Source of the DNA: Paenibacillus kyungheensis
Lineage (GTDB): Bacteria; Bacillota; Bacilli; Paenibacillales; Paenibacillaceae
Assembly (NCBI RefSeq): GCF_028606985.1
Contig: NZ_CP117416.1
Location: forward strand, 3,510,001-3,574,000
Length of the DNA: 64,000 nt
Reading direction: 5' to 3'
Each line of letters begins with the position of its first letter. Position 1 is the stretch's first letter. The notes beneath the pieces were generated by a model. That model ran no database searches and was not told where the DNA came from. It saw nothing but the letters and a program-made list of their open reading frames with translations. Positions 35,685 to 43,677 of the stretch are shown one piece after another. The position numbers and the translations under genes are program-made.

Positions 35685-36479
35685 TCATAATATCGAAGAA
35701 GCTGATAATCTCAACAGCAATTGATCATAGTTATTGAGTCGCTCAGGATCATGGATAATCTGACCTGATTCTACATAACTGATCTGACCTGTTCCTTCAC
35801 CGATCTGAGAACGTTGTTGCAAAATGCGGTACAGATTGCGTGCAGTTCCTTCTCCACCATCAATAATATCGACTTCTTCAGGAAAGAAATGATGCAAATG
35901 TTCTCTAAAATAAGGAAAATGCGTACATCCTAATACGATAGTGCCATATTGATTGAGATCCAATCCTGCTAGTGCTTGTTGTAAATAAGACTGTACCTCT
36001 GCCTCTGCAAACTGTCTTTTTTCTGCTAGTTGTACCAGACCGGGCAAAGCCAAACTTTCCACAATATCAGCCGTATCTATCGAACGTACCAAATTTTGAA
36101 ATTTTTCTTCTCGTAATGTTAATGTTGTTGCTAAGACCAGTACTTTTTTGTGCTTGATCATACTGTTCTGCACAGCAGGCTTAACTGCCGGTTCAATCCC
36201 AAGAATAGGAAAGTCATAACGCTGACGTAGATCGTTCACCGCTATACTGGTTGCTGTATTACAAGCGATTACCAATGCTTTGATATGTTGCGCTGCCAGA
36301 TAATCTACCGCATCAAAAATATACTGACGCACCTCGTCTTTGGGCTTTTCACCGTAAGGCACATGTTGAGTATCTGCGTAAAATAGATAGTCTTCTGCTG
36401 GCAATACTTTTAGCACTTCATGTAAAACAGTTAATCCACCAATCCCCGAGTCAAAAACTCCAATTTTCAATGTATTCAC
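35685..36479 (-). CDS. murI: Glutamate racemase
   Basis: Makes D-glutamate for peptidoglycan (RacE/MurI). The 264-residue protein shows the N-terminal IGVFDSGIGGLTVL, the first catalytic Cys in VIACNTATS and the second in VLGCTHFPY, plus PYGEKP. It is cofactor-independent. The ATG at 36479 fits the family start. Neighbours are unrelated; in Bacillus racE sits with gerM and rph, which are not seen here. Confidence 0.95.
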   Translation of the reverse strand: MNTLKIGVFDSGIGGLTVLHEVLKVLPAEDYLFYADTQHVPYGEKPKDEVRQYIFDAVDYLAAQHIKALVIACNTATSIAVNDLRQRYDFPILGIEPAVKPAVQNSMIKHKKVLVLATTLTLREEKFQNLVRSIDTADIVESLALPGLVQLAEKRQFAEAEVQSYLQQALAGLDLNQYGTIVLGCTHFPYFREHLHHFFPEEVDIIDGGEGTARNLYRILQQRSQIGEGTGQISYVESGQIIHDPERLNNYDQLLLRLSASSIL

Positions 36480-36582
36480 TCTTCTTTCAAGACGGCAACT
36501 TGTTGTCTTTGTAATAAAATCGTTCTATGATTATAACTTTTTTGAATTCATTTTTAAAATAAACTTGAGATATGCTTTTAGA

Positions 36583-37602
36583 TTACTCATTGTTGTCTGT
36601 AGATTCTGTAGGATTCAGTTCATCTTCGTCTTCTTGCTCTGTCGATTGAATATAAGTGACTGATTCGTGCAATAACTGAGCAAATGATTCAGGGTAATCA
36701 TGATCCAGTTCAGGCAGTTCAATATACTGGTAATCTACATGAGCTTCTTGAAGTGCTTCGATCAGTTCCATTGTGCCCGGTAGACAATCGTCATCCCATT
36801 CTCCGCACATAATCGAAAGCTTCACTCCTGCTTCTTGTAACCCTGCTAGACCTTGCTCCCATTCTGATGCTTCTGGCAACCATGGTGCTAATAGAATCAA
36901 GCCACTGAACGCTGTAGGCTCTTGAATCGCTGTATATAATGCTACTCTTGCACCTGCGGAAAATCCTCCTAAAATCGGCTTGAGTGACGGTGTAGCAGGG
37001 CTTTGCGCATCTTCGGTCATAATATCACTAAGATGCCATTTCAACTCTTCTACCCCTTGCTCTACATCTTCCCATTCATATGCATCTGTAAAAAGAATTT
37101 GTGAAGATTGAGGTAAAGCTAACCGGTAATGATGATCAAGTAGACTGATCCAGTACGGTTCTGCAATCTCAATATTTTCCTGATCTCCATGTAGCGCAAT
37201 AATGGTCTGCTTTATCGTATGATCTTCTTGATCATGCGGATACAAAATTTTCAATTCAGGTGTAGACTCTTCACGTGCTAGTGTTTCTCGTTCTGCGCAT
37301 AATTCTACTAATTTCTGAAATTCATCTTGATCACGCAAAGACTTCAAATCTTCTTCTTCCAGCAAATACGTTGAAGAATACCAGTACCCTTTTTCCAAAA
37401 TAGCTTCTTGTAATAATTGCAACGCTTCTGTATTCATGCCTGACGCCGCCGCTAACGAATAACGAAAATTATACACTTGTGCATCGTTACCTTTCACTTC
37501 ATGAGCATGTTCAGTTATATAAGTATAAGCTTCTTGACTGCTATTCTCTGCCAAAATTTCAAGTGTTCGATTAATAAGACGTGTGTATGTTAGTGTAGTC
37601 AT
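36583..37602 (-). CDS. Alpha/beta hydrolase with N-terminal helical repeat-like region
   Basis: A 339-residue cytoplasmic protein in two parts. Residues 1-110 are helical, with a TPR-like look (YTYITEHAHEV, VYNFRYSLAAASG, ALQLLQEAIL). Residues about 115-320 form an alpha/beta hydrolase with the nucleophile elbow GGFSAGAR (Ser), a likely acid in the CGEWDDDCLPG segment and His in ELDHDYPESF. The tail is acidic and low-complexity. Esterase-like activity is inferred; substrate unknown. The ATG at 37602 has TAGGAGC 7 bases upstream. The longer reading back to 37668 overlaps a terminator. Confidence 0.8.
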   Translation of the reverse strand: MTTLTYTRLINRTLEILAENSSQEAYTYITEHAHEVKGNDAQVYNFRYSLAAASGMNTEALQLLQEAILEKGYWYSSTYLLEEEDLKSLRDQDEFQKLVELCAERETLAREESTPELKILYPHDQEDHTIKQTIIALHGDQENIEIAEPYWISLLDHHYRLALPQSSQILFTDAYEWEDVEQGVEELKWHLSDIMTEDAQSPATPSLKPILGGFSAGARVALYTAIQEPTAFSGLILLAPWLPEASEWEQGLAGLQEAGVKLSIMCGEWDDDCLPGTMELIEALQEAHVDYQYIELPELDHDYPESFAQLLHESVTYIQSTEQEDEDELNPTESTDNNE

Positions 37603-37631
37603 GTCTTCAGCTCCTATACTTTCAAAATAAG

Positions 37632-37662
37632 AAAAACCCTTGAAATGATTATTCAAGGGTTC
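37632..37662 (-). terminator. Terminator after the SDR gene
   Basis: AACCCTTGAA and TTCAAGGGTT perfect arms, T-run on the minus strand. Confidence 0.85.
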
Positions 37663-37708
37663 TTGCATACGTATTGTACCAAATTCTAGTACGATAACCT
37701 ATTCTATC

Positions 37709-38464
37709 TTATTGCGCGGTTACAGCACCATCGATAGAATATACGGCCCCGTTAATATATGGAGCTTCATCACCTAATAGGAAAGCTACCAGATTCGCAA
37801 TTTCTTCCGGTCTACCTAAACGTCCAGAAGGAATACTGTCTACTGTTGCTTTCATCGTCTCTGGATTTTGTCTACCAAATTCAGCGACCATAGGTGTCTC
37901 AATTGTACCCGGTGCAATCGCATTAACACGAATATGATCTTTGCCGTATTCAATCGCTGCTGTACGTGTTAAGCCGATGATACCATGTTTGCTAGCGGCA
38001 TAAGGACCTACTGTCTGTACGCCTACTACACCTGCGGTAGAAGCTGTATTGACGATCGAACCGCCGCCTGTTTTGAGCATTTCAGGAATTACGTATTTCA
38101 TTCCATAAAAAGCTCCACGCAAATTAATATTAATAATCTGATCGAATTGCTCAATCGTATGATCTGCTAACTTTAGCCCCGGGCCTGAAATGCCTGCATT
38201 ATTGAAAAACATATCTATACGCCCAAATGTAGCTACCGTTTGCTCAACAAACTGCTCTACCTGTGGTGCTTGACTGACATCAGCAGCGATAAACAGGGCT
38301 GTTCCACCTTTGGCTTCGATCATAGATACGGTTTCTTGACCAGCAGTTTCAGAGATATCGACAACAACTACACTCACTCCGTTATCGCTTAACTTCAGAG
38401 CGGTTGCTTGACCAAGACCGCTTCCAGCTCCTGTAATAATAGCTACTTTGGATTGTGTATTCAT
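37709..38464 (-). CDS. Short-chain dehydrogenase/reductase
   Basis: A 251-residue classical SDR oxidoreductase using NAD(P)H. The cofactor loop is TGAGSGLGQA, NNAG follows at about residue 90, and the catalytic Ser, Tyr and Lys are seen in NTASTAG and YAASKHG. VVVVDISE with an Asp after the second strand points to NAD rather than NADP. Family labels such as glucose dehydrogenase or 3-oxoacyl-ACP reductase cannot be told apart here. Single gene with its own terminator. Confidence 0.88.
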   Translation of the reverse strand: MNTQSKVAIITGAGSGLGQATALKLSDNGVSVVVVDISETAGQETVSMIEAKGGTALFIAADVSQAPQVEQFVEQTVATFGRIDMFFNNAGISGPGLKLADHTIEQFDQIININLRGAFYGMKYVIPEMLKTGGGSIVNTASTAGVVGVQTVGPYAASKHGIIGLTRTAAIEYGKDHIRVNAIAPGTIETPMVAEFGRQNPETMKATVDSIPSGRLGRPEEIANLVAFLLGDEAPYINGAVYSIDGAVTAQ

Positions 38465-38562
38465 TCTATTCCTCCATCAGAAGTATTCTGAATACATAGC
38501 ATTATCGCATGCTGGTATCAGACTTACTTACAAGTATTTATACTCTAAGTATAGACTGATTT

Positions 38563-39309
38563 TTATTTTTCTACACGACTAAGAAAAGCTTTGGTACGGT
38601 CTAATTGAGGATTCTCAAAAATCTGTTGCGGAGTACCGGATTCAGCAATCTCGCCTTTATCCATAAAGATCACCCGATCCGCTACATCTCTAGCAAAATT
38701 CATCTCATGTGTGACAACAACCATCGTGATTTTTTCTTGCGCTAGTTGTTGCATCACTCGCAATACTTCACCTGTTAATTCTGGATCAAGCGCCGAAGTG
38801 GGTTCATCAAATAATAAAATATCAGGATTAAGCATTAATGCTCTCGCAATCGCTACCCGTTGCTTCTGCCCGCCGGACAGATTGGCTGGTAATACATTGG
38901 CTTTATCAAGCAATCCGACTTTATTCAAAATGACTTCACTACGTTTACGAATATCAGCTACACTTTCTTTTTTGACCGCTTTGGGAGCCAATTCCAAATT
39001 CTGTTGCACCGTCAAATGCGGAAATAAATTAAAGTGCTGAAAAACCATTCCCATACGTGACGTTATTTTTTTGATCTGACTTGCATTAGTATATTTTCCG
39101 TTCTCTACTAATGCTTGACCTTGAAATAGAATGCTGCCGCTGTTGACTTCTTCCAGATGAATAAGACTGCGTAACATAGTACTTTTGCCAGAGCCAGAAG
39201 GCCCGATAATAGCAACTACTTCTCCAGGTTCAACTGTAAAATTAACACCTTTTAACACTTCTAGGTCGCCAAAACTTTTTTTGAGTTGTTGTACTTCAAT
39301 CATAGTCAT
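38563..39309 (-). CDS. Amino-acid ABC transporter ATP-binding protein
   Basis: The ATPase of a polar amino-acid importer, 248 residues. Walker [11 protein letters not shown]-loop VFQHFNLF, signature [15 protein letters not shown], Walker [13 protein letters not shown] and the His switch VVTHEM are all present and intact. The C-terminal FLSRVEK end is usual for this GlnQ/TcyC class. It lies 15 bases downstream of the permease gene, in one operon with it and the binding-protein gene. Confidence 0.95.
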   Translation of the reverse strand: MTMIEVQQLKKSFGDLEVLKGVNFTVEPGEVVAIIGPSGSGKSTMLRSLIHLEEVNSGSILFQGQALVENGKYTNASQIKKITSRMGMVFQHFNLFPHLTVQQNLELAPKAVKKESVADIRKRSEVILNKVGLLDKANVLPANLSGGQKQRVAIARALMLNPDILLFDEPTSALDPELTGEVLRVMQQLAQEKITMVVVTHEMNFARDVADRVIFMDKGEIAESGTPQQIFENPQLDRTKAFLSRVEK

Positions 39310-39324
39310 AGATAGACATTCCTT

Positions 39325-39984
39325 TTATTCAAATTTAAATCGACGTTCCAATCCTTTGAACAGCAACGTCAATACTAATGTCATTAATAGATAAATAATA
39401 CCAGCCAAGACAAACGGGGTAATTGTAAAATCACGATTGACAGCTGTTTGTGCAAAGTGAAGCAATTCCGGTACAGCTACCGCATACAATAATGCAGTAT
39501 CTTTTACCAGCGTAATTGACTCATTTGCCAGTGAAGGTAATGCTACCCGAATCATTTGCGGGATAATAACTTTGGTCATCGTTTGCCATTTGCTAAGTCC
39601 AAGTACCTGTGCAGCTTCATGTTGCCCTTTATCAATCGACAATAATCCACCTCTAAAAATCTCTGCAAAATAAGCCGCATAATTCAATACAAAAGCAAGC
39701 CCTGCTGCTACAAAACGATCAAATACCAAATAGTCACCTATAATCGGCAACATCGGTAATCCAAAACAGAAAAAGAGTAATTGCAACAATAGCGGTGTTC
39801 CACGAGTAATATAGATAAACGTATGGGCTATCCAAGATAATAATTTGATACTGCTATTAGCTAACAATGTAATTCCAAATCCTAATGGGATCGAAAGTAC
39901 GATTGCAATCAAAAATAAAATAATCGTATTTTTAGCACCCTCTAGCATCGGGCCTATGATTTGTAATAAATAATCTACACTCAT
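39325..39984 (-). CDS. Amino-acid ABC transporter permease
   Basis: A 219-residue inner-membrane subunit with about five hydrophobic segments. The EAA loop (EAAQVLGLSKWQTMTKVIIPQ) contacts the ATPase, cited here by its core EAAQVLGLS. FIYITRGTPLLLQL is the HisM/GlnP family start motif. It lies between the binding-protein and ATPase genes. Substrate is expected to match the binding protein (polar amino acid or cystine). Confidence 0.94.
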   Translation of the reverse strand: MSVDYLLQIIGPMLEGAKNTIILFLIAIVLSIPLGFGITLLANSSIKLLSWIAHTFIYITRGTPLLLQLLFFCFGLPMLPIIGDYLVFDRFVAAGLAFVLNYAAYFAEIFRGGLLSIDKGQHEAAQVLGLSKWQTMTKVIIPQMIRVALPSLANESITLVKDTALLYAVAVPELLHFAQTAVNRDFTITPFVLAGIIYLLMTLVLTLLFKGLERRFKFE

Positions 39985-40039
39985 GATATTCGACTCCTAC
40001 ATCTCAACATTTTGAATTCAAGTCTTGCTCTTTACAAAA

Positions 40040-40071
40040 GAAAACCGGGTTGTATCGCTCAACCGGTTTTC
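40040..40071 (-). terminator. Intercistronic hairpin in the amino-acid ABC operon
   Basis: GAAAACCGGGTTG and CAACCGGTTTTC pair strongly. It lies between the binding-protein stop and the permease start, with only a weak T-run, so it probably acts as an attenuator or mRNA stabiliser that lets the binding protein be made in excess. Confidence 0.6.
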
Positions 40072-40133
40072 TGATGATTTTTTATATGTGGTGCACTATT
40101 TTATCAAACAGTTATACATCATCTTTACTGGTG

Positions 40134-40913
40134 TTATTTTAGAACTTTATCTTCGCCAAACCATGTTGTTGAAATTTTGGCTGCGGTACCATCGCTATTC
40201 AATTCATCCAGCGCTTTTTGCAAGCTGTTAAGCAATTCTTCATTACCTTGCTTTACACCGATACCGTATTCTTCAGGAGATAACGATTCATCCAGTAATT
40301 TAAAAGTATTCGGCTCTTTAGACATATAATAACGAGCAACTACTTCATCAATCACGACAGCATCCAGACGACCATTTTTCAAATCGCTCAATGCCAGTAC
40401 ATTATCTGGAAACTCGCTTACTTCTTTAAGTTGTGCTTTGATCGGGTTTGCTTCCAACGCATCTGAAGCGGAAGATAGTGATTGTAATCCTACAGTTTTG
40501 CCAGCTAGATCATTAAACGTAGTAATCGGTGAGTTAGCAAGCACTGCCACCACCTGACTATTCGCTAGATAAGGTTTGGTAAATAGTACCTTTTGCTTAC
40601 GCTCATCTGTGATCGTATATCCGTTCCAGATCAGATCAATCCGTCCACTGTTTAATTCAGATTCTTTGGCAGACCAATCTATCGGCTGAAACTCAACTTG
40701 TTTACCCATTTTAGCGGCTGCGGCTTTGGCATAATCAATATCAAAACCAACAATATTATTTTGTTCATCACGAAATCCCATAGGTGCAAATTTGTCATCG
40801 ATGCCGATTACTAACTTATTGTCGTCCTTGTTAGTACCACTAGAACATCCTGCCAATACCAATAAAACAACACTAAAAAGTAATATCCATCCTCCTATTT
40901 TTCTCTGTTTCAT
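40134..40913 (-). CDS. Amino-acid ABC transporter substrate-binding lipoprotein
   Basis: A 259-residue exported lipoprotein: basic start, hydrophobic core, and lipobox VLAGCSS with Cys near residue 23. The mature part is a family 3 solute-binding protein: LVIGIDDKFAPMGFRDE, VGFDIDYAKAAAAKMG, and RIDLIWNGYTITDERK (family signature region). GLQSLSSASDALEANP and YGIGVKQGN follow. Substrate is a polar amino acid; cystine or glutamine types are candidates. First gene of a three-gene operon with permease and ATPase. Confidence 0.94.
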   Translation of the reverse strand: MKQRKIGGWILLFSVVLLVLAGCSSGTNKDDNKLVIGIDDKFAPMGFRDEQNNIVGFDIDYAKAAAAKMGKQVEFQPIDWSAKESELNSGRIDLIWNGYTITDERKQKVLFTKPYLANSQVVAVLANSPITTFNDLAGKTVGLQSLSSASDALEANPIKAQLKEVSEFPDNVLALSDLKNGRLDAVVIDEVVARYYMSKEPNTFKLLDESLSPEEYGIGVKQGNEELLNSLQKALDELNSDGTAAKISTTWFGEDKVLK

Positions 40914-41098
40914 ATGATCGCTCCTCTTACAATTTACCGAACGCTTTAGTTCGTTACCACGTTATCAGAACCACTATAATAACATAGCATGGAAGTGAAG
41001 TCGAGCGCTATCGTATAGAAGTAAAAGATATTTAGTTATTTAGCATTTGTGACTATGTATCGAACGTCTAATCATAATGCTTATCGTAAAAATACATA

Positions 41099-41123
41099 TA
41101 AAAAGCACCCGCTTAGGGGTGCT
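41099..41123 (-). terminator. Terminator after the 41137 gene
   Basis: AAAAGCACCC and GGGGTGCT arms around GCTTA, with T-run on the minus strand. Confidence 0.8.
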
Positions 41124-41136
41124 GTTGGAATAGCTA

Positions 41137-41751
41137 TTATACGGCTTCCAGTGCATTCATAAAACGCTGAATATAATAAGTAGGAATATTCTGTTCCATC
41201 CAATCGGTAATGTCCTGATACACCAAGCTATATTTTGTATTTAAATATTGAGGATGCGGTAGAACTTCGACTTCCTCAAAATAATTTTTAACTTTGCGAC
41301 GCAAATTACGCAAAACTTGCTGTTTGGATTCTACATCTTCACGGTCTTCAATTAGCAAATGGTCTTCTAATTGGTTACCATCGTTCATCATGATTTCGCG
41401 GCTATACATAAATCGTTCGCCTACACTTAATTCACTTTCATAAAAATTAGCATATACTTTATTGTCTACAATAATTCGTCTGCTGTAGATGCGTTTCAAT
41501 TCGCCCATACTACGATCGAATTTTCTATAAGTTTCGACTCCGATCGTATCAATCAATTCACAGATTGTTTTTACAGCTTGTTGGTAATTTTCTTCTTTAC
41601 TATCATACAATTCAAAGATATCTACTTTTTTGTAACGAAAACGAATATACGATTTGGATAACTTACCATACATATAAAAAACAATACTAACATCAAGAAT
41701 CTGGTCATTGTACTGCACATCCATATTGACATATCGGTGCTGTTGACGCAT
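41137..41751 (-). CDS. Uncharacterised cytoplasmic protein
   Basis: A 204-residue soluble protein rich in Tyr, Arg and Glu, with no signal peptide or membrane segment. The first 70 residues look beta-rich (VQYNDQILDVSIVFYMYGKL, then SYIRFRYKKVDIFELY) and the rest mostly helical with charged stretches (VESKQQVLRNLRRKVKNYFEE). No known motif is recognised. The AAAGGGG ribosome site and a good terminator support it as a real gene. Single gene between the amino-acid ABC operon and a gene-poor stretch. Confidence 0.65.
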   Translation of the reverse strand: MRQQHRYVNMDVQYNDQILDVSIVFYMYGKLSKSYIRFRYKKVDIFELYDSKEENYQQAVKTICELIDTIGVETYRKFDRSMGELKRIYSRRIIVDNKVYANFYESELSVGERFMYSREIMMNDGNQLEDHLLIEDREDVESKQQVLRNLRRKVKNYFEEVEVLPHPQYLNTKYSLVYQDITDWMEQNIPTYYIQRFMNALEAV

Positions 41752-42130
41752 AAGATTCTACCCCTTTTCTTGTTGAATTGATTGGGCTAGTAAATCGTTT
41801 ATTCGACAAGGCGGATACCTTTAAAATAAATGTACTAAGCTACCATCGTATACAAATAAATCTAATCTATACAAGGATTTAACCTTTTAATTACAATTCA
41901 AATCAAAAGAAGCACAGTTATTATCAAAAATATTTACCATAAGTCAAAAATTAAACCATTTTTTTCTGTGCTTATAGTAAATCTATCTGGTATTTTGTTG
42001 GAATATTTGTAGATATACAGCGATTTTTACTGTTTTATTACACCTGCATCGAGCGTATTTTGTTGCCTCTTTTTTACTTTCCAGATACATATGTAAGAGC
42101 ATCTTATAGATGTATACTTTAGCAATCTAC
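41752..42130. other. Gene-poor AT-rich stretch
   Basis: About 380 bases without a supported gene on either strand. The only structure noted is a distant AGCACAG/CTGTGCT pair (about 41919-41973) around a very AT-rich loop, too weak to call. Promoters of the 41137 gene should lie at its left end. Confidence 0.45.
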
Positions 42131-42135
42131 ACATC

Positions 42136-42171
42136 AAAAAACAGGCGAACACTAATGTTCAGCCTGTTTTT
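42136..42171 (-). terminator. Terminator after the 55-residue gene
   Basis: AAAACAGGC and GCCTGTTTT arms with an inner GAAC/GTTC pair; T-run in both directions. Confidence 0.82.
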
Positions 42172-42216
42172 ATATATAGTATGATTTATAGTTGTTGTTA
42201 GATAAATGTATGCAGT

Positions 42217-42384
42217 TTAGTTGGTTGTTGCTGTATATCGGCTGACCAATTCGCTAATTTTGCCTCTTACTGCTAAATCGGAATTTTGACGATTTTTCAA
42301 AATAGCATGTACTTGAGCCACAAAGCTATTTTCTGTATCCTCTGTTTCCATTACAGGTGCTGTTACCATAGATTCTAAGTTCAT
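42217..42384 (-). CDS. Small uncharacterised protein (55 residues)
   Basis: A short gene with a strong GGAGG site (42392-42396), 7 bases before the chosen ATG; an ATG one codon earlier (42387) is closer to it. The product starts MNLESMVTAPVMETEDTE and continues as a predicted helix pair (FVAQVHAILKNRQ, AVRGKISELVSRY). It is soluble and neutral to acidic, with no recognised family. The terminator about 45 bases after the stop supports it as a real transcript end. Function unknown. Confidence 0.6.
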   Translation of the reverse strand: MNLESMVTAPVMETEDTENSFVAQVHAILKNRQNSDLAVRGKISELVSRYTATTN

Positions 42385-42572
42385 CATAATTCCTCCAAAT
42401 CAATTAATACGCTCTTGAATGATACGCTTATTTAATATGACCCCGATTACAGTTGTTTAAAACACAATTTTACAAATATATTGGAAATACTTAGAAAATG
42501 ATTAGAGGTATATGTAGTTTGTAATCGTTATCAAATAGTATTAATATGTTGTTTGAGGAATTTTAGAAAAAT

Positions 42573-42605
42573 AAAAAAAGTTCCAAAATCATTTGGAACT
42601 TTTTA
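42573..42605 (-). terminator. Terminator after the 42615 gene
   Basis: AAAAAGTTCCAAA and TTTGGAACTTTTT perfect arms with a 4-base loop; T-run on the minus strand. Confidence 0.88.
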
Positions 42606-42614
42606 CAGACAACC

Positions 42615-42923
42615 TTATCCTTCTGCAATGTCTGCTCGTAATGCACTAGCCACTTCTATCATTTTCGGGATAACAGCTTCATTGGTACCTGATACGTATA
42701 GATCACCTTCATAATGACGAAACGGAATTGAAGCTGTTCCAATATCCCACAAGAAGAAATCTCCTTCGATCGACATCGTCGCTTCTCCTTTAACGGTAAA
42801 CACAGGGGTATAGATAAAGTCCGGCTGCAACGCAAAATAAGCCTGACACTCTTCTAATGTAATCGGATCCACTTGACCTTCTGGTTGTTGCATTTCTCTT
42901 GTAATACGATAACGCTGAATCAT
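42615..42923 (-). CDS. Uncharacterised protein (102 residues)
   Basis: A small acidic protein, no signal peptide. It starts MIQRYRITREMQQPEGQVD and looks like an alpha/beta domain (PITLEECQAYFALQPDF, FTVKGEATMSIEGDFFLWDI, YVSGTNEAVIPKMIEVASAL). The middle looks like a beta-meander that ends in a regular helix. No family was recognised. AAGGAG lies about 9 bases before the ATG and a terminator follows. It lies downstream of tRNA-Val in the same direction, but the tRNA has its own terminator. Confidence 0.65.
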   Translation of the reverse strand: MIQRYRITREMQQPEGQVDPITLEECQAYFALQPDFIYTPVFTVKGEATMSIEGDFFLWDIGTASIPFRHYEGDLYVSGTNEAVIPKMIEVASALRADIAEG

Positions 42924-42950
42924 ATGATGTCGCTCCTTTATTCAAAAAAT

Positions 42951-42978
42951 AAAAAAGCCCTTGAGAGACAAGGACTTT
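42951..42978 (-). terminator. tRNA-Val terminator
   Basis: AAAGCCCTTG and CAAGGACTTT arms with one mismatch, then T-run on the minus strand. Confidence 0.7.
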
Positions 42979-42984
42979 CGGTTA

Positions 42985-43056
42985 TGACCTGTAGTGGGAT
43001 CGAACCACTGACCCCTACCCTGTCAAGATAGTGCTCTCCCGCTGAGCTAACAGGTC
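42985..43056 (-). tRNA. tRNA-Val (anticodon GAC)
   Basis: A full cloverleaf on the minus strand: acceptor GACCTGT/ACAGGTC, D-arm TAGCTCAGCGGGAGAGC, anticodon stem CTATC/GGTAG with loop TTGACAG, T-arm AGTGG-TTCGATC-CCACT, discriminator A. The anticodon GAC reads GUC/GUU valine codons. CCA is not encoded. Confidence 0.9.
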
Positions 43057-43203
43057 AAAATAAGTATGACAACTTCCATATAATATCAAGAATTTATAGT
43101 GTTGTCAATCAATTGCTTGCATACGACTATGCTCTCTCTAGTAGTAATTCATACTTCCTGTTAGGCAGGGTACAGACTCCGCCAAGTCTGTTGTATATGT
43201 ACT

Positions 43204-43470
43204 TCAATATTGTGTCCAATAAGACTCTGGAAGAGGCAGTACTGTCTTTTCTTTGCGCTCCCAGCCCTGAATCATGACGATACTGTTCACTTCAAGTTTG
43301 CTATCCCAGTATATGTATTGTTTATTTTCCAAAGACAATAAGATTTGACTGAGTTCGTTGGTGGTTTTGCCTGTCTTAAACGATAACTCTCTCCATTCTG
43401 GCATACGACGATATAGTGAAAAGAAGTTATATAAAATACGTAACAATTTGCGTTCGTTATCTTCTAACAT
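43204..43470 (-). CDS. Small protein with predicted winged-helix-like fold
   Basis: An 88-residue basic protein. Residues 3-50 (ERKLLRILYNFFSLYRRMPE, WRELSFKTGKTTNELSQIL, LENKQYIYWD) resemble an MarR/LexA-type winged helix: helix, helix, putative recognition helix, then short strands. The C-terminus is WERKEKTVLPLPESYW. DNA binding is inference from pattern only. Strong TAGGAGAG ribosome site before the ATG. No clear partner. Confidence 0.65.
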   Translation of the reverse strand: MLEDNERKLLRILYNFFSLYRRMPEWRELSFKTGKTTNELSQILLSLENKQYIYWDSKLEVNSIVMIQGWERKEKTVLPLPESYWTQY

Positions 43471-43610
43471 GCTGTATCTCTCCTAACAGTATCTCATAAT
43501 ATGTAGTTATAACTATATGCGAACTTTTGTTCTTATTTTAAATGAAGTAATGCCTTTTGGCAAGCCTACCATTATATCTTTCCTTCTCCACCCGAATATC
43601 CTTGTTATAC

Positions 43611-43641
43611 AAAAAGACTCTACCTTATTAGGTAGAGTCTT
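43611..43641 (-). terminator. Terminator after the Ig-like repeat protein
   Basis: AAGACTCTACC and GGTAGAGTCTT perfect arms; T-run on the minus strand. Confidence 0.88.
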
Positions 43642-43677
43642 AAAGTTATATCGATCACATCCAGTAAACCGATATGA

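Noticed and set aside
40935-40955. CGAAC..GTTCG repeat upstream of the amino-acid binding-protein gene as a LexA box
   Set aside because: The arms are 6 bases apart; LexA of bacilli needs 4. It may be another operator but nothing supports a call.
41919-41973. Distant AGCACAG/CTGTGCT pair as a hairpin or small RNA
   Set aside because: The 40-base AT-rich loop makes chance pairing likely.
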